Positions 46,570 to 55,281 of a stretch of DNA of 64,000 nt are shown in pieces. The DNA is from Bacteroides congonensis (GTDB lineage: Bacteria > Bacteroidota > Bacteroidia > Bacteroidales > Bacteroidaceae): contig NZ_FQXY01000010.1 in NCBI RefSeq assembly GCF_900130125.1, positions 248,001 through 312,000 on the forward strand, given 5' to 3'. The position numbers and the translations under genes are program-made. Below the pieces are notes generated by a model. The model was not told the origin of the DNA and ran no database searches. It saw nothing but the letters and a program-made list of their open reading frames with translations. Position 1 is the stretch's first letter, and the number at the start of each line of letters is the position of its first letter.

Positions 46570-46602
46570 TTTGAATCTAGTTTGTTTCCTTTGTTACTTT
46601 CG
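46570..46602 (+). promoter_or_regulatory. Promoter candidate for PUL 3
   Basis: TACTTTCG at 46595-46602 is one base off TAnnTTTG, with TTTG at 46570-46573 about 21 bp upstream as -33. It lies 44 bp before the susC start codon. Confidence 0.4.
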
Positions 46603-46646
46603 CCGGCAGACGGCAGAAAAAAAGACTTCAACCTAAATAGTAACAA

Positions 46647-49600
46647 ATGGAAAAATTTAATGCAATGAGGACTAGACTTTTACAACATCTTCAGACAAAA
46701 GCCGCCAGGCTAAAGGGCGTCATTGCGCTCACTTGCCTGCTACTGGTTTCCGCATCTGCCTTTGCACAGACCAAGACAGTGACAGGAACAGTGACGGATG
46801 CTGCCAATGAGCCGTTAATCGGTGCATCGGTGCTCGTACAAGGAACTTCCACCGGAACCATTACAGATATGGACGGTAAGTATTCAATCTCTGTCACCCC
46901 GGAGGACGTACTTGTATTTTCATACGTAGGTATGACTTCACAAAGCATCAAAGTGGGTGCGCAGACCGTTATCAACGTCACCCTGAAAGAAGATTCGCAA
47001 GTACTTGCCGAAACAGTAGTTATCGGATACGGTAGTGCGAAGAAAAGAGACTTGACGGGTTCCATCACCAACATCAAAGGGGAAGAACTGGCCAACAAGC
47101 CGGCGATGAACCCGCTTTCCTCCCTGCAAGGCAAGGTGGCAGGCGTGCAAATCGTAAATTCCGGACGTGCCGGTGCCGATCCGGAAATCCGTATCCGCGG
47201 GACAAACTCCATCAACGGATACAAACCCCTCTACATCGTTGACGGACTGTTCAACGACAACATCAACTTCCTCAACCCCGAAGACATCGAATCCATGGAG
47301 ATTCTGAAAGACCCGTCATCCCTCGCCATCTTCGGTGTACGCGGTGCGAACGGCGTTATCATCATCACCACCAAAAAAGCGAAAGAAGGACAGACTTTAG
47401 TGAACATAAACACGTCCTTCGGATTCAAGAAAGTAGTGGATAAGGTGAAAATGGTGAATGGCGAGCAATTCAAGGAACTGTATAGCGAACAACTCGCCAA
47501 CCAGGGAGATGCTCCGTTCGATTACACCGGATGGGATGCAAACACCAACTGGCAGGACGAGATTTTCCAGAACGCTTTTATCACCAACAACAATATCAGC
47601 ATCACGGGAGCTTCGCCCAAACATAGTTTCTACCTGGGCGTAGGCTACTCTTACGAGCAAGGCAACATCGAGCATGAGAAATTCAGCAAGGTGACCATCA
47701 ATGCCAGCAATGACTATAAAATCACAGACTTCCTGAAAGTCGGTTTCCAATTCAACGGTGCACGTATGCTCCCTGCCGATTCCAAACAGGTATTGAACGC
47801 ACTTCGTGCCACTCCTATCGCTCCCGTATACAATAATGAATATGGACTATACACCGCCTTGCCCGAATTCCAAAAGGCACAAATCAACAACCCGATGGTG
47901 GACGTAGATTTGAAGGCGAACACTACCAAAGCCGAGAACTACCGCGCATCGGGCAATATCTACGGTGAAGTGGATTTCCTGAAACATTTCAAATTCAGAG
48001 CCACCTTCTCCATGGACTATGCATCCAACAACGGACGTACCTACACCCCTATTGTCAAAGTATACGACTCTACTGTCAATGGTGACATCGCCACTTTGGG
48101 AACAGGAAAGACGGAAGTCAGCCAATTCAAGGAAAATGAAACGAAAGTACAGAGCGACTACGTACTGACATATACCAACAGCTTCGACAACGGCAATCAT
48201 AACCTGACTGCTACCGCAGGCTTCACTACCTATTATAACTCACTGAGCCGGCTGGACGGAGCACGCAAGCAGGGAGTGGGGCTGATGATACCGAACGACC
48301 CCGACAAGTGGTTTGTCAGCATTGGAGATGCCGCCACTGCCACTAACGGAAGTACGCAGTGGGAACGCAGCACATTGTCCATGCTCGCACGTGTCATTTA
48401 CAATTATAAAGGCAAATACCTCTTCAACGGTTCATTCCGCCGCGACGGTTCTTCAGCATTCTCCTATACGGGCAACGAATGGCAGAACTTCTTCTCATTA
48501 GGCGGCGGCTGGCTGATAAGCGAAGAAGAATTCATGAAAGACATCAAGTGGCTGGACATGTTGAAGATTAAGGCATCTTACGGTACACTGGGAAACCAGA
48601 ACCTGGACAGGGCCTATCCTGCCGAACCGTTGTTGAGCAACGCTTACTCTGCCGTATTCGGCAAGCCTTCCATCATCTATCCGGGATACCAGCTGGCATA
48701 TTTGCCCAACCCGAATCTCCGTTGGGAAAAGGTAGAAGCCTGGGAAGCCGGATTTGAGACTAACCTGCTCCGCAACCGCCTGCATTTCGAAGGTGTTTAT
48801 TACAAGAAAAACACAAAAGACCTGTTGGCAGAGGTTCCCGGTATCTCCGGAACAGTTCCGGGCATCGGCAACTTGGGACAGATTCAGAACAAAGGTGTGG
48901 AAATGGCAGTAACCTGGCGCGACCAGATAGGCGAATGGGGATATAGCGTCAGCGCCAACCTGACCACTATCAAGAACGAAGTGAAAAGCCTTGTCCAGGA
49001 AGGATATTCCATCATTGCCGGAGACAAGCAGCAGAGCTATACGATGGCAGGTTATCCTATCGGCTATTTCTACGGATATAAGGTAGCGGGTGTCTACCAG
49101 TCGCAAGCCGACATCAACTCATCTCCGGAGAATACGCTTGCCACTGTCACCCCCGGTGATTTAAAATTCGCAGATGTCAACGGTGACGGCAAGATTACCC
49201 CGGAAGACCGAACCATGATAGGTAACCCGACCCCGAAAGTAACTTACGGTTTCTCTCTCGGAGTGAACTACCGCAACTGGTCGTTGGACATCGACATGAT
49301 GGGACAAGGCGGAAACCAGATTTTCCGCACGTGGGACAACTACAACTTTGCCCAGTTCAACTACATGGAGCAACGTTTGGGACGCTGGCACGGCGAAGGG
49401 ACTTCCGACAGCCAGCCATTGCTGAACTCCAAACATTCCATCAACACGCTGAATTCGGATTATTACATCGAAAGCGGCCGCTTCTTCCGCATCCGCAATG
49501 TGCAGCTTGCCTATGCATTCGACAAAAGCCTGCTCGCGAAAATCCGCCTGCAAGCCCTCAAAGTATATGTCAACATACAGAACCTGAAGACGTGGAAGCA

Positions 49601-49712
49601 TAACACCGGCTATACCCCCGAACTGGGCGGCACCGCCACCGCATTCGGAGTAGACAACGGCAGTTACCCCGTACCGGCAGTTTATACATTCGGAATCAAC
49701 TTAACATTCTAA
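46647..49712 (+). CDS. SusC-like TonB-dependent transporter (PUL 3)
   Basis: Outer-membrane glycan importer of 1021 residues. The signal peptide ends near SAFAQ, the carboxypeptidase-like domain is TVTGTVTDAANEPLIGASV, then the TonB-box region AETVVIGYGSAKKRDLTGS, SusC motifs PLYIVDGLFND and GVRGANGVIIITTKKA, and a barrel ending FGINLTF. An ATG at 46668 is an alternative start. Paired with the susD gene 12 bp downstream; in context the imported substrate is probably beta-1,2-glucan or its oligomers. Confidence 0.95.
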   Translation: MEKFNAMRTRLLQHLQTKAARLKGVIALTCLLLVSASAFAQTKTVTGTVTDAANEPLIGASVLVQGTSTGTITDMDGKYSISVTPEDVLVFSYVGMTSQSIKVGAQTVINVTLKEDSQVLAETVVIGYGSAKKRDLTGSITNIKGEELANKPAMNPLSSLQGKVAGVQIVNSGRAGADPEIRIRGTNSINGYKPLYIVDGLFNDNINFLNPEDIESMEILKDPSSLAIFGVRGANGVIIITTKKAKEGQTLVNINTSFGFKKVVDKVKMVNGEQFKELYSEQLANQGDAPFDYTGWDANTNWQDEIFQNAFITNNNISITGASPKHSFYLGVGYSYEQGNIEHEKFSKVTINASNDYKITDFLKVGFQFNGARMLPADSKQVLNALRATPIAPVYNNEYGLYTALPEFQKAQINNPMVDVDLKANTTKAENYRASGNIYGEVDFLKHFKFRATFSMDYASNNGRTYTPIVKVYDSTVNGDIATLGTGKTEVSQFKENETKVQSDYVLTYTNSFDNGNHNLTATAGFTTYYNSLSRLDGARKQGVGLMIPNDPDKWFVSIGDAATATNGSTQWERSTLSMLARVIYNYKGKYLFNGSFRRDGSSAFSYTGNEWQNFFSLGGGWLISEEEFMKDIKWLDMLKIKASYGTLGNQNLDRAYPAEPLLSNAYSAVFGKPSIIYPGYQLAYLPNPNLRWEKVEAWEAGFETNLLRNRLHFEGVYYKKNTKDLLAEVPGISGTVPGIGNLGQIQNKGVEMAVTWRDQIGEWGYSVSANLTTIKNEVKSLVQEGYSIIAGDKQQSYTMAGYPIGYFYGYKVAGVYQSQADINSSPENTLATVTPGDLKFADVNGDGKITPEDRTMIGNPTPKVTYGFSLGVNYRNWSLDIDMMGQGGNQIFRTWDNYNFAQFNYMEQRLGRWHGEGTSDSQPLLNSKHSINTLNSDYYIESGRFFRIRNVQLAYAFDKSLLAKIRLQALKVYVNIQNLKTWKHNTGYTPELGGTATAFGVDNGSYPVPAVYTFGINLTF

Positions 49713-49724
49713 AACCATACTCAT

Positions 49725-51254
49725 ATGAAACTGGATAAATATATATTTTCAGCTCTTATTGCCGCCGCCACGCTGTTTCTGGGCAGTTGCAGCGACTTTC
49801 TCGACCGCAGTCCGCAAGGACAGTTCACCGAAGACGACAACCCCAATGCGCTCGTCAACGGTAAGATTTACAATGTCTACACGATGATGCGTAATTACAA
49901 CATCACCGCCGGTCCTCCCGCATTTGCCATCCACTGCTTCCGTTCCGAAGATTCGGAAAAGGGAAGTATAGCCAGCGACGGTTCCGACGTAGCGGAAATG
50001 TACGACGACTTCCTATATACCGCCAACAACGGTCTGCTGGGCGCCTACTGGGGACAGAATTATGCCATCATCTACCAGTGCAATGACATTCTCGAATCCA
50101 TCGCAGATAAAGAGACAGCCGGACAAACGGAAGCCGAAGATATCATCAACAAAGGCGAAGCCTCATTCTTCCGTGCCTACTGCTACTTCAATCTGGTAAG
50201 AGCTTTCGGCGAAGTCCCCCTCGTGACCTACAAAATCAATGACGCTTCGGAAGCCAATATTCCGAAAACAACCGTCGAGAAAATCTACGAGCAGATTGAC
50301 ACCGACCTGAAAACTGCCGAGGAGTCACTGCCGGAAACATGGAGCACCGAATACCTCGGACGCCTCACTTGGGGAGCCGCACGTTCGCTTCACGCGCGTA
50401 CCTATATGATGCGCAACGACTGGAACAATATGTACACAGCCTCTCCCGACGTCATTAAGAAAGGGCTTTATAACCTGAAAACCCCGTACAACGAGATATT
50501 TACGGACGAAGGCAAAAACAACGGCGTTTCTGTATTCGAACTGCAATGTCCCGCCACCGCCGCTCTTCCCCAAAGCGATGTTATCGGCAGCCAGTTCTGC
50601 GAAGTGCAAGGTGTGCGCGGAGCAGGTCAATGGGACTTGGGATGGGGATGGCACATGGCGACAGAATATATGGCACAAGCCTACGAACAGGGCGACCCGC
50701 GTAAAAATGCCACCCTGCTCTACTTCCGTCATTCGGACGACGAGCCGATTACCCCCGAGAATACCAACGAGCCTTACGGCGAATCTCCGGTTTCTCCGGT
50801 TATGGGAGCCTATTTCAATAAAAAAGCCTACACCGACCCTGCCCTGCGTAAGGAATACACCAACAAAGGCTATTGGGTAAATATCCGCCTCATCCGCTAT
50901 GCGGACGTATTGCTGATGGGAGCCGAATCCGCCAATGAAAAAGGTATCCCCGGCGAAGCGGTAGACTACCTCGAACAGGTACGTGCACGTGCCAGAGGTA
51001 CGAATAGCAACATATTGCCCAAAGTAACTACTACCGACCAAGGCGAACTGCGTGAAGCCATCCGCCATGAACGCCGCGTGGAACTGGGACTTGAGTTCGA
51101 CCGTTTCTACGACCTGGTCCGCTGGGGCATCGCCAAACAAGTATTGCAGGCAGCCGGCAAGAATTATCAGGACAAGAATGCCTTGCTTCCATTGCCTCAG
51201 ACCGAGATAGACAAGTCCAAAGGAGTACTGGTACAAAATCCGGATTATCAATAA
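49725..51254 (+). CDS. SusD/RagB-family lipoprotein (PUL 3)
   Basis: Surface glycan-binding partner of the preceding SusC, 509 residues. Signal ends LFLGSCSDFLDRSPQG; the helical core includes GEASFFRAYCYFNLVRAFG, typical of SusD, and the C-terminus has HERRVELGLEFDRFYDLVRWG and ending LVQNPDYQ. Its strong codon bias toward C-ending codons matches the rest of PUL 3. Confidence 0.95.
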   Translation: MKLDKYIFSALIAAATLFLGSCSDFLDRSPQGQFTEDDNPNALVNGKIYNVYTMMRNYNITAGPPAFAIHCFRSEDSEKGSIASDGSDVAEMYDDFLYTANNGLLGAYWGQNYAIIYQCNDILESIADKETAGQTEAEDIINKGEASFFRAYCYFNLVRAFGEVPLVTYKINDASEANIPKTTVEKIYEQIDTDLKTAEESLPETWSTEYLGRLTWGAARSLHARTYMMRNDWNNMYTASPDVIKKGLYNLKTPYNEIFTDEGKNNGVSVFELQCPATAALPQSDVIGSQFCEVQGVRGAGQWDLGWGWHMATEYMAQAYEQGDPRKNATLLYFRHSDDEPITPENTNEPYGESPVSPVMGAYFNKKAYTDPALRKEYTNKGYWVNIRLIRYADVLLMGAESANEKGIPGEAVDYLEQVRARARGTNSNILPKVTTTDQGELREAIRHERRVELGLEFDRFYDLVRWGIAKQVLQAAGKNYQDKNALLPLPQTEIDKSKGVLVQNPDYQ

Positions 51255-51269
51255 AACAAGTATAATAAT

Positions 51270-53579
51270 ATGATAAATAAGAAACTAAGTTCCGTCATTC
51301 TGTTACTTCTGGCAGGATTCCTGAACGTGGCGGCGCAAAAGTCGCCACAGGACATGAACCGCTTCATCGATGCCCTGATGAGAAGAATGACATTGGAAGA
51401 AAAGATAGGGCAGTTAAACCTTCCCGTCACCGGAGAGATTACCACCGGACAAGCCAAGAGCAGCGATATTGCCGCCAAAATCAAGAAAGGCGAAGTAGGC
51501 GGACTGTTCAACCTGAAAGGAGTGGAGAAGATACGCGAAGTACAGAAACAGGCGGTCGAACAATCCCGCCTGGGTATTCCGTTACTGTTTGGCATGGACG
51601 TCATCCACGGATATGAGACGATGTTTCCCATCCCGCTCGGCCTGTCGTGCACCTGGGATATGGCAGCCATCGAAGAGTCTGCCCGCATCGCAGCCATAGA
51701 AGCCAGTGCCGACGGAATCTCATGGACATTCAGCCCGATGGTGGACATCTCGCGCGACCCCCGCTGGGGACGTGTATCCGAGGGAAGCGGTGAAGACCCG
51801 TTCCTCGGCGCCATGATTGCCGAAGCAATGGTACGCGGCTATCAAGGAAAGAACATGCAACGCAACGACGAAATCATGGCGTGCGTGAAGCACTTTGCCC
51901 TATACGGGGCAGGCGAAGCGGGACGTGACTACAACACCGTGGATATGAGCCGCCAACGGATGTTCAACGATTATATGCTGCCTTATGAAGCAGCCGTCGA
52001 AGCCGGTGTAGGCAGCGTGATGGCATCGTTCAACGAAGTGGACGGAATACCTGCCACCGCCAACAAATGGCTGATGACGGACATCCTGCGCGGACAATGG
52101 GGATTCAACGGTTTCGTCGTAACCGACTATACGGGAATCTCCGAAATGACAGACCACGGCATCGGCGACCTTCAGACAGTATCCGCCCGTGCCATCAATG
52201 CCGGAGTGGATATGGATATGGTCAGCGAAGGCTTTGTAGGCACGCTGAAGAAATCCGTCCAGGAAGGCAAGGTTTCTATGGAAACGCTGAATACTGCCTG
52301 CCGCCGCATCCTGGAAGCGAAATACAAACTCGGTTTGTTTGACAATCCTTATAAATATTGCGACCCGAAACGTCCGGCACGCGACATCTTTACGAAAGCG
52401 CACCGTGACGCAGCCCGCAGAATAGCCGCCGAAAGTTTCGTTCTCTTGAAAAACGACAGCCCCGACGGGAACCCGAACGGAAATCCGTTACTGCCTTTCA
52501 ATCCCAAAGGAAATATCGCCGTTATCGGCCCGCTGGCAAACAGCCGCAGCAATATGCCGGGTACTTGGAGCGTAGCTGCTGTGCTCGACCGCTGTCCTTC
52601 ATTAGTAGAGGGACTGAAAGAGATGACTGCCGGAAAAGCGAATATCATGTACGCCAAAGGCAGCAACCTGATTAGTGACGCCGCCTACGAAGAACGTGCC
52701 ACGATGTTCGGCCGTTCACTGAACCGCGACAATCGCACCGACCAGCAATTGCTGGACGAAGCGCTCAACGTAGCCCGCCGGTCGGACATTATCATCGCAG
52801 CCCTTGGAGAATCCTCTGAGATGAGCGGTGAAAGCAGCAGCCGTACGGACTTGAATATCCCCGACGTGCAGCAAAACCTGCTGAAAGAATTAGTAAAGAC
52901 AGGGAAACCGGTAGTGCTTGTACTATTCACCGGCCGCCCGCTTACACTGAACTGGGAGCAGGAACATGTGCCTGCCATCCTGAATGTATGGTTCGGCGGC
53001 AGTGAAGCAGCTTATGCCATCGGCGACGCCCTCTTCGGCTACGTCAATCCGGGCGGCAAACTGACAATGACTTTCCCGAAGAACGTCGGTCAGATACCTC
53101 TTTACTATGCGCATAAGAATACCGGACGCCCGTTGAAAGAAGGCAAATGGTTCGAGAAGTTCCGCAGCAACTACCTGGATGTGGACAATGACCCGCTTTA
53201 TCCGTTCGGCTACGGGCTTTCTTATACCACTTTCTCTTACAGCGACATTGACCTCAGCCACTCCAGCATGGACATGAACGGTTCACTGACCGCAGCCGTA
53301 GAGGTTACCAATACCGGTACATGGCCCGGAACGGAAGTCGTGCAGCTCTATATCCGCGATATAGTCGGCAGCAGCACCCGTCCCGTAAAGGAACTGAAAG
53401 GTTTTGAAAAGATATTCCTGCAACCGGGAGAAATGAAGATTGTCCGTTTCAAGATTGCTCCTGAAATGTTGAGATACTACAACTATGACCTTCAACTGGT
53501 AGCCGAGCCGGGCGACTTTGAAGTGATGATTGGGACGAACAGCCGGGATGTGAAAACGGCGAAATTTACGTTGAACTAA
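51270..53579 (+). CDS. GH3 beta-glucosidase, probable beta-1,2-glucosidase
   Basis: Exo-enzyme of 769 residues with a signal peptide (ending NVAAQ). Domains are the GH3 N-terminal barrel, the GH3 C-terminal alpha/beta sandwich and a fibronectin type III-like end (ELKGFEKIFLQPGEMKIV). The nucleophile is D286 in GFVVTDYTG; GESSEMSGESSSR contains the acid/base glutamate region. Neighbourhood (SusC, SusD, GH3, GH144-like) matches the B. thetaiotaomicron locus whose GH3 enzyme was shown to act on beta-1,2-linked glucooligosaccharides, so that specificity is inferred. It would act on sophorooligosaccharides in the periplasm. Confidence 0.9.
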   Translation: MINKKLSSVILLLLAGFLNVAAQKSPQDMNRFIDALMRRMTLEEKIGQLNLPVTGEITTGQAKSSDIAAKIKKGEVGGLFNLKGVEKIREVQKQAVEQSRLGIPLLFGMDVIHGYETMFPIPLGLSCTWDMAAIEESARIAAIEASADGISWTFSPMVDISRDPRWGRVSEGSGEDPFLGAMIAEAMVRGYQGKNMQRNDEIMACVKHFALYGAGEAGRDYNTVDMSRQRMFNDYMLPYEAAVEAGVGSVMASFNEVDGIPATANKWLMTDILRGQWGFNGFVVTDYTGISEMTDHGIGDLQTVSARAINAGVDMDMVSEGFVGTLKKSVQEGKVSMETLNTACRRILEAKYKLGLFDNPYKYCDPKRPARDIFTKAHRDAARRIAAESFVLLKNDSPDGNPNGNPLLPFNPKGNIAVIGPLANSRSNMPGTWSVAAVLDRCPSLVEGLKEMTAGKANIMYAKGSNLISDAAYEERATMFGRSLNRDNRTDQQLLDEALNVARRSDIIIAALGESSEMSGESSSRTDLNIPDVQQNLLKELVKTGKPVVLVLFTGRPLTLNWEQEHVPAILNVWFGGSEAAYAIGDALFGYVNPGGKLTMTFPKNVGQIPLYYAHKNTGRPLKEGKWFEKFRSNYLDVDNDPLYPFGYGLSYTTFSYSDIDLSHSSMDMNGSLTAAVEVTNTGTWPGTEVVQLYIRDIVGSSTRPVKELKGFEKIFLQPGEMKIVRFKIAPEMLRYYNYDLQLVAEPGDFEVMIGTNSRDVKTAKFTLN

Positions 53580-53583
53580 ACTC

Positions 53584-53607
53584 TTAGGCACGGATTACCA
53601 TGCCTAA
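53584..53607 (+). terminator. Short hairpin after GH3 gene
   Basis: TTAGGCA (53584-53590) pairs with TGCCTAA (53601-53607) around a 10-nt loop, 5 bp after the GH3 stop codon. It may be a weak terminator; no T run follows. Confidence 0.35.
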
Positions 53608-53610
53608 TCT

Positions 53611-53817
53611 AACGTGAGTTCGATATAAGTTTGCCCGCATGGTTTCCCCTCCTTCGGGAAGGAGGGGTGTCCGAAGGACGGGGTGGTAGGTAAATATAGT
53701 AGTCTGTTATTCAGTAATATATAGACCTACAAATTCACCTACCACCTCCCCCTACGGGGACTCCTCCTTCCTGAAGGAGGAGAATCGAAAAGTACAGGCT
53801 TATATCGAACTGACGTT
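53611..53817. mobile_element. MITE-like element, 207 bp, with terminal inverted repeats
   Basis: The left end AACGTGAGTTCGATATAAG (53611-53629) and the right end at 53799-53817 are inverted copies with one mismatch in 19. A 5 bp direct repeat AATCT directly flanks both ends (53606-53610 and 53818-53822), as expected for a target-site duplication. Inside are two GC-rich hairpins (53645-53667 and 53761-53782) and a further inverted block around GGTGGTAGGT. It contains no gene. It sits between the GH3 and GH144-like genes and may affect their coupling. The family name and its transposase are unknown. Confidence 0.75.
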
Positions 53818-53842
53818 AATCTAATAAATTATCACCTTGATT

Positions 53843-55243
53843 ATGAACAATAAATATAAAAGACTCGCAGAAATGAGCGCACTCCCTCTCATGCTGCTGT
53901 TCCTGTCCGCCGTAGCCCTGACCTTCCAGAACTGTAAGGGGAAAAGCAAAAGCGACAACCTTTCCGCCGTCACCGACTCACTCTCGGACGACGCCCTGAT
54001 GGATACCATCCAGCGACGGACGTTCCTCTACTTCTGGGAAGGTGCGGAACCGAACAGCGGTCTTGCCCCCGAACGCTATCATGTAGACGGCGTATATCCG
54101 CAGGACGACGCCAACGTAGTCACTTCCGGCGGCAGCGGCTTCGGCATCATGGCTATCCTTGCCGGAATAGACCGCGGCTATGTCACCCGTGAAGAGGGAC
54201 TGGCACGCATGGAGCGTATCGTCTCCTTCCTTGAGAAAGCCGACCGCTTTCACGGAGCTTATCCGCACTGGTGGTATGGCGACACCGGAAAGGTGAAACC
54301 TTTCGGACAGAAAGACAACGGCGGCGACCTTGTGGAAACCGCCTTCCTCATCCAGGGACTTCTTGCCGTACACCAATATTACGTAAACGGAAACGAAAAA
54401 GAAAAGGCGCTCGCCCGACGCATCGACCAAATCTGGCGTGACGTCGACTGGAACTGGTACCGGAAAGGTGGACAGAACGTACTCTACTGGCATTGGAGTC
54501 CTACGTATGGTTGGGAAATGGATTTCCCCGTTCATGGCTACAACGAATGCATGAGTATGTATATTCTTGCTGCCGCTTCGCCGACGCACGGAGTACCTGC
54601 CGCCGTCTACCACGACGGATGGGCACAGAACGGCGCCATCGTCTCCCCACACAAAGTGGAAGGAATCGAACTGCATCTCCGCTATCAGGGGACGGAAGCC
54701 GGACCGCTTTTCTGGGCACAATATTCTTTCCTCGGACTCGACCCTGTCGGGCTGAAAGACGAATACTGCCCCAGTTATTTCCACGAAATGCGTAACCTGA
54801 CGTTAGTAAACCGTGCCTATTGCATCCGCAACCCCAAACATTACAAAGGTTTCGGCCCCGATTGCTGGGGACTGACCGCCAGTTACTCCGTAGACGGATA
54901 TGCCGCCCACTCACCGAACGAGCAGGACGACAAGGGTGTCATCTCTCCTACCGCCGCACTTTCATCCATCGTCTACACGCCGGAGTATTCCATGCAAGTG
55001 ATGCGCCACCTCTATAATATGGGCGACAAAGTTTTCGGCCCCTTCGGATTCTACGACGCTTTCAGCGAGACGGACAACTGGTATCCGCAACGCTACCTCG
55101 CCATCGACCAGGGCCCTATCGCCGTCATGATTGAAAACTATCGCACAGGCTTGTTATGGAACCTCTTCATGAGCCACCCCGACGTACAGGCGGGACTGAC
55201 GAAGCTGGGTTTTAATACCAACAAACAGGATGTGAGAAAATAA
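53843..55243 (+). CDS. GH144-like glucanase lipoprotein (endo-beta-1,2-glucanase candidate)
   Basis: Lipoprotein of 466 residues; the ATG at 53843 follows an in-frame TTG at 53837 that is not needed. The signal ends ALTFQNCKGK. The (alpha/alpha)6 glucoamylase-like domain starts DTIQRRTFLYFWEGAEP and includes SGGSGFGIMAILAGIDRGY, GDLVETAFLIQGLLA, GWEMDFPVHGYNECMSMYI and the C-terminal FGFYDAFSETDNW with YLAIDQGPIAVMIENYRTG. This pattern is shared by PF10091-type proteins and GH144 beta-1,2-glucanases. It follows GH3 in PUL 3, separated by the MITE-like element. Assignment to beta-1,2-glucan is by family and context. Confidence 0.82.
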   Translation: MNNKYKRLAEMSALPLMLLFLSAVALTFQNCKGKSKSDNLSAVTDSLSDDALMDTIQRRTFLYFWEGAEPNSGLAPERYHVDGVYPQDDANVVTSGGSGFGIMAILAGIDRGYVTREEGLARMERIVSFLEKADRFHGAYPHWWYGDTGKVKPFGQKDNGGDLVETAFLIQGLLAVHQYYVNGNEKEKALARRIDQIWRDVDWNWYRKGGQNVLYWHWSPTYGWEMDFPVHGYNECMSMYILAAASPTHGVPAAVYHDGWAQNGAIVSPHKVEGIELHLRYQGTEAGPLFWAQYSFLGLDPVGLKDEYCPSYFHEMRNLTLVNRAYCIRNPKHYKGFGPDCWGLTASYSVDGYAAHSPNEQDDKGVISPTAALSSIVYTPEYSMQVMRHLYNMGDKVFGPFGFYDAFSETDNWYPQRYLAIDQGPIAVMIENYRTGLLWNLFMSHPDVQAGLTKLGFNTNKQDVRK

Positions 55244-55281
55244 CCCCCAGAAAGAAACTCCGACCGGTGGATGTGGCAGCC

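Noticed and set aside
50325..51251. 308-codon minus ORF inside the PUL 3 susD
   Set aside because: Shadow frame caused by strong codon bias in the GC-rich susD gene.
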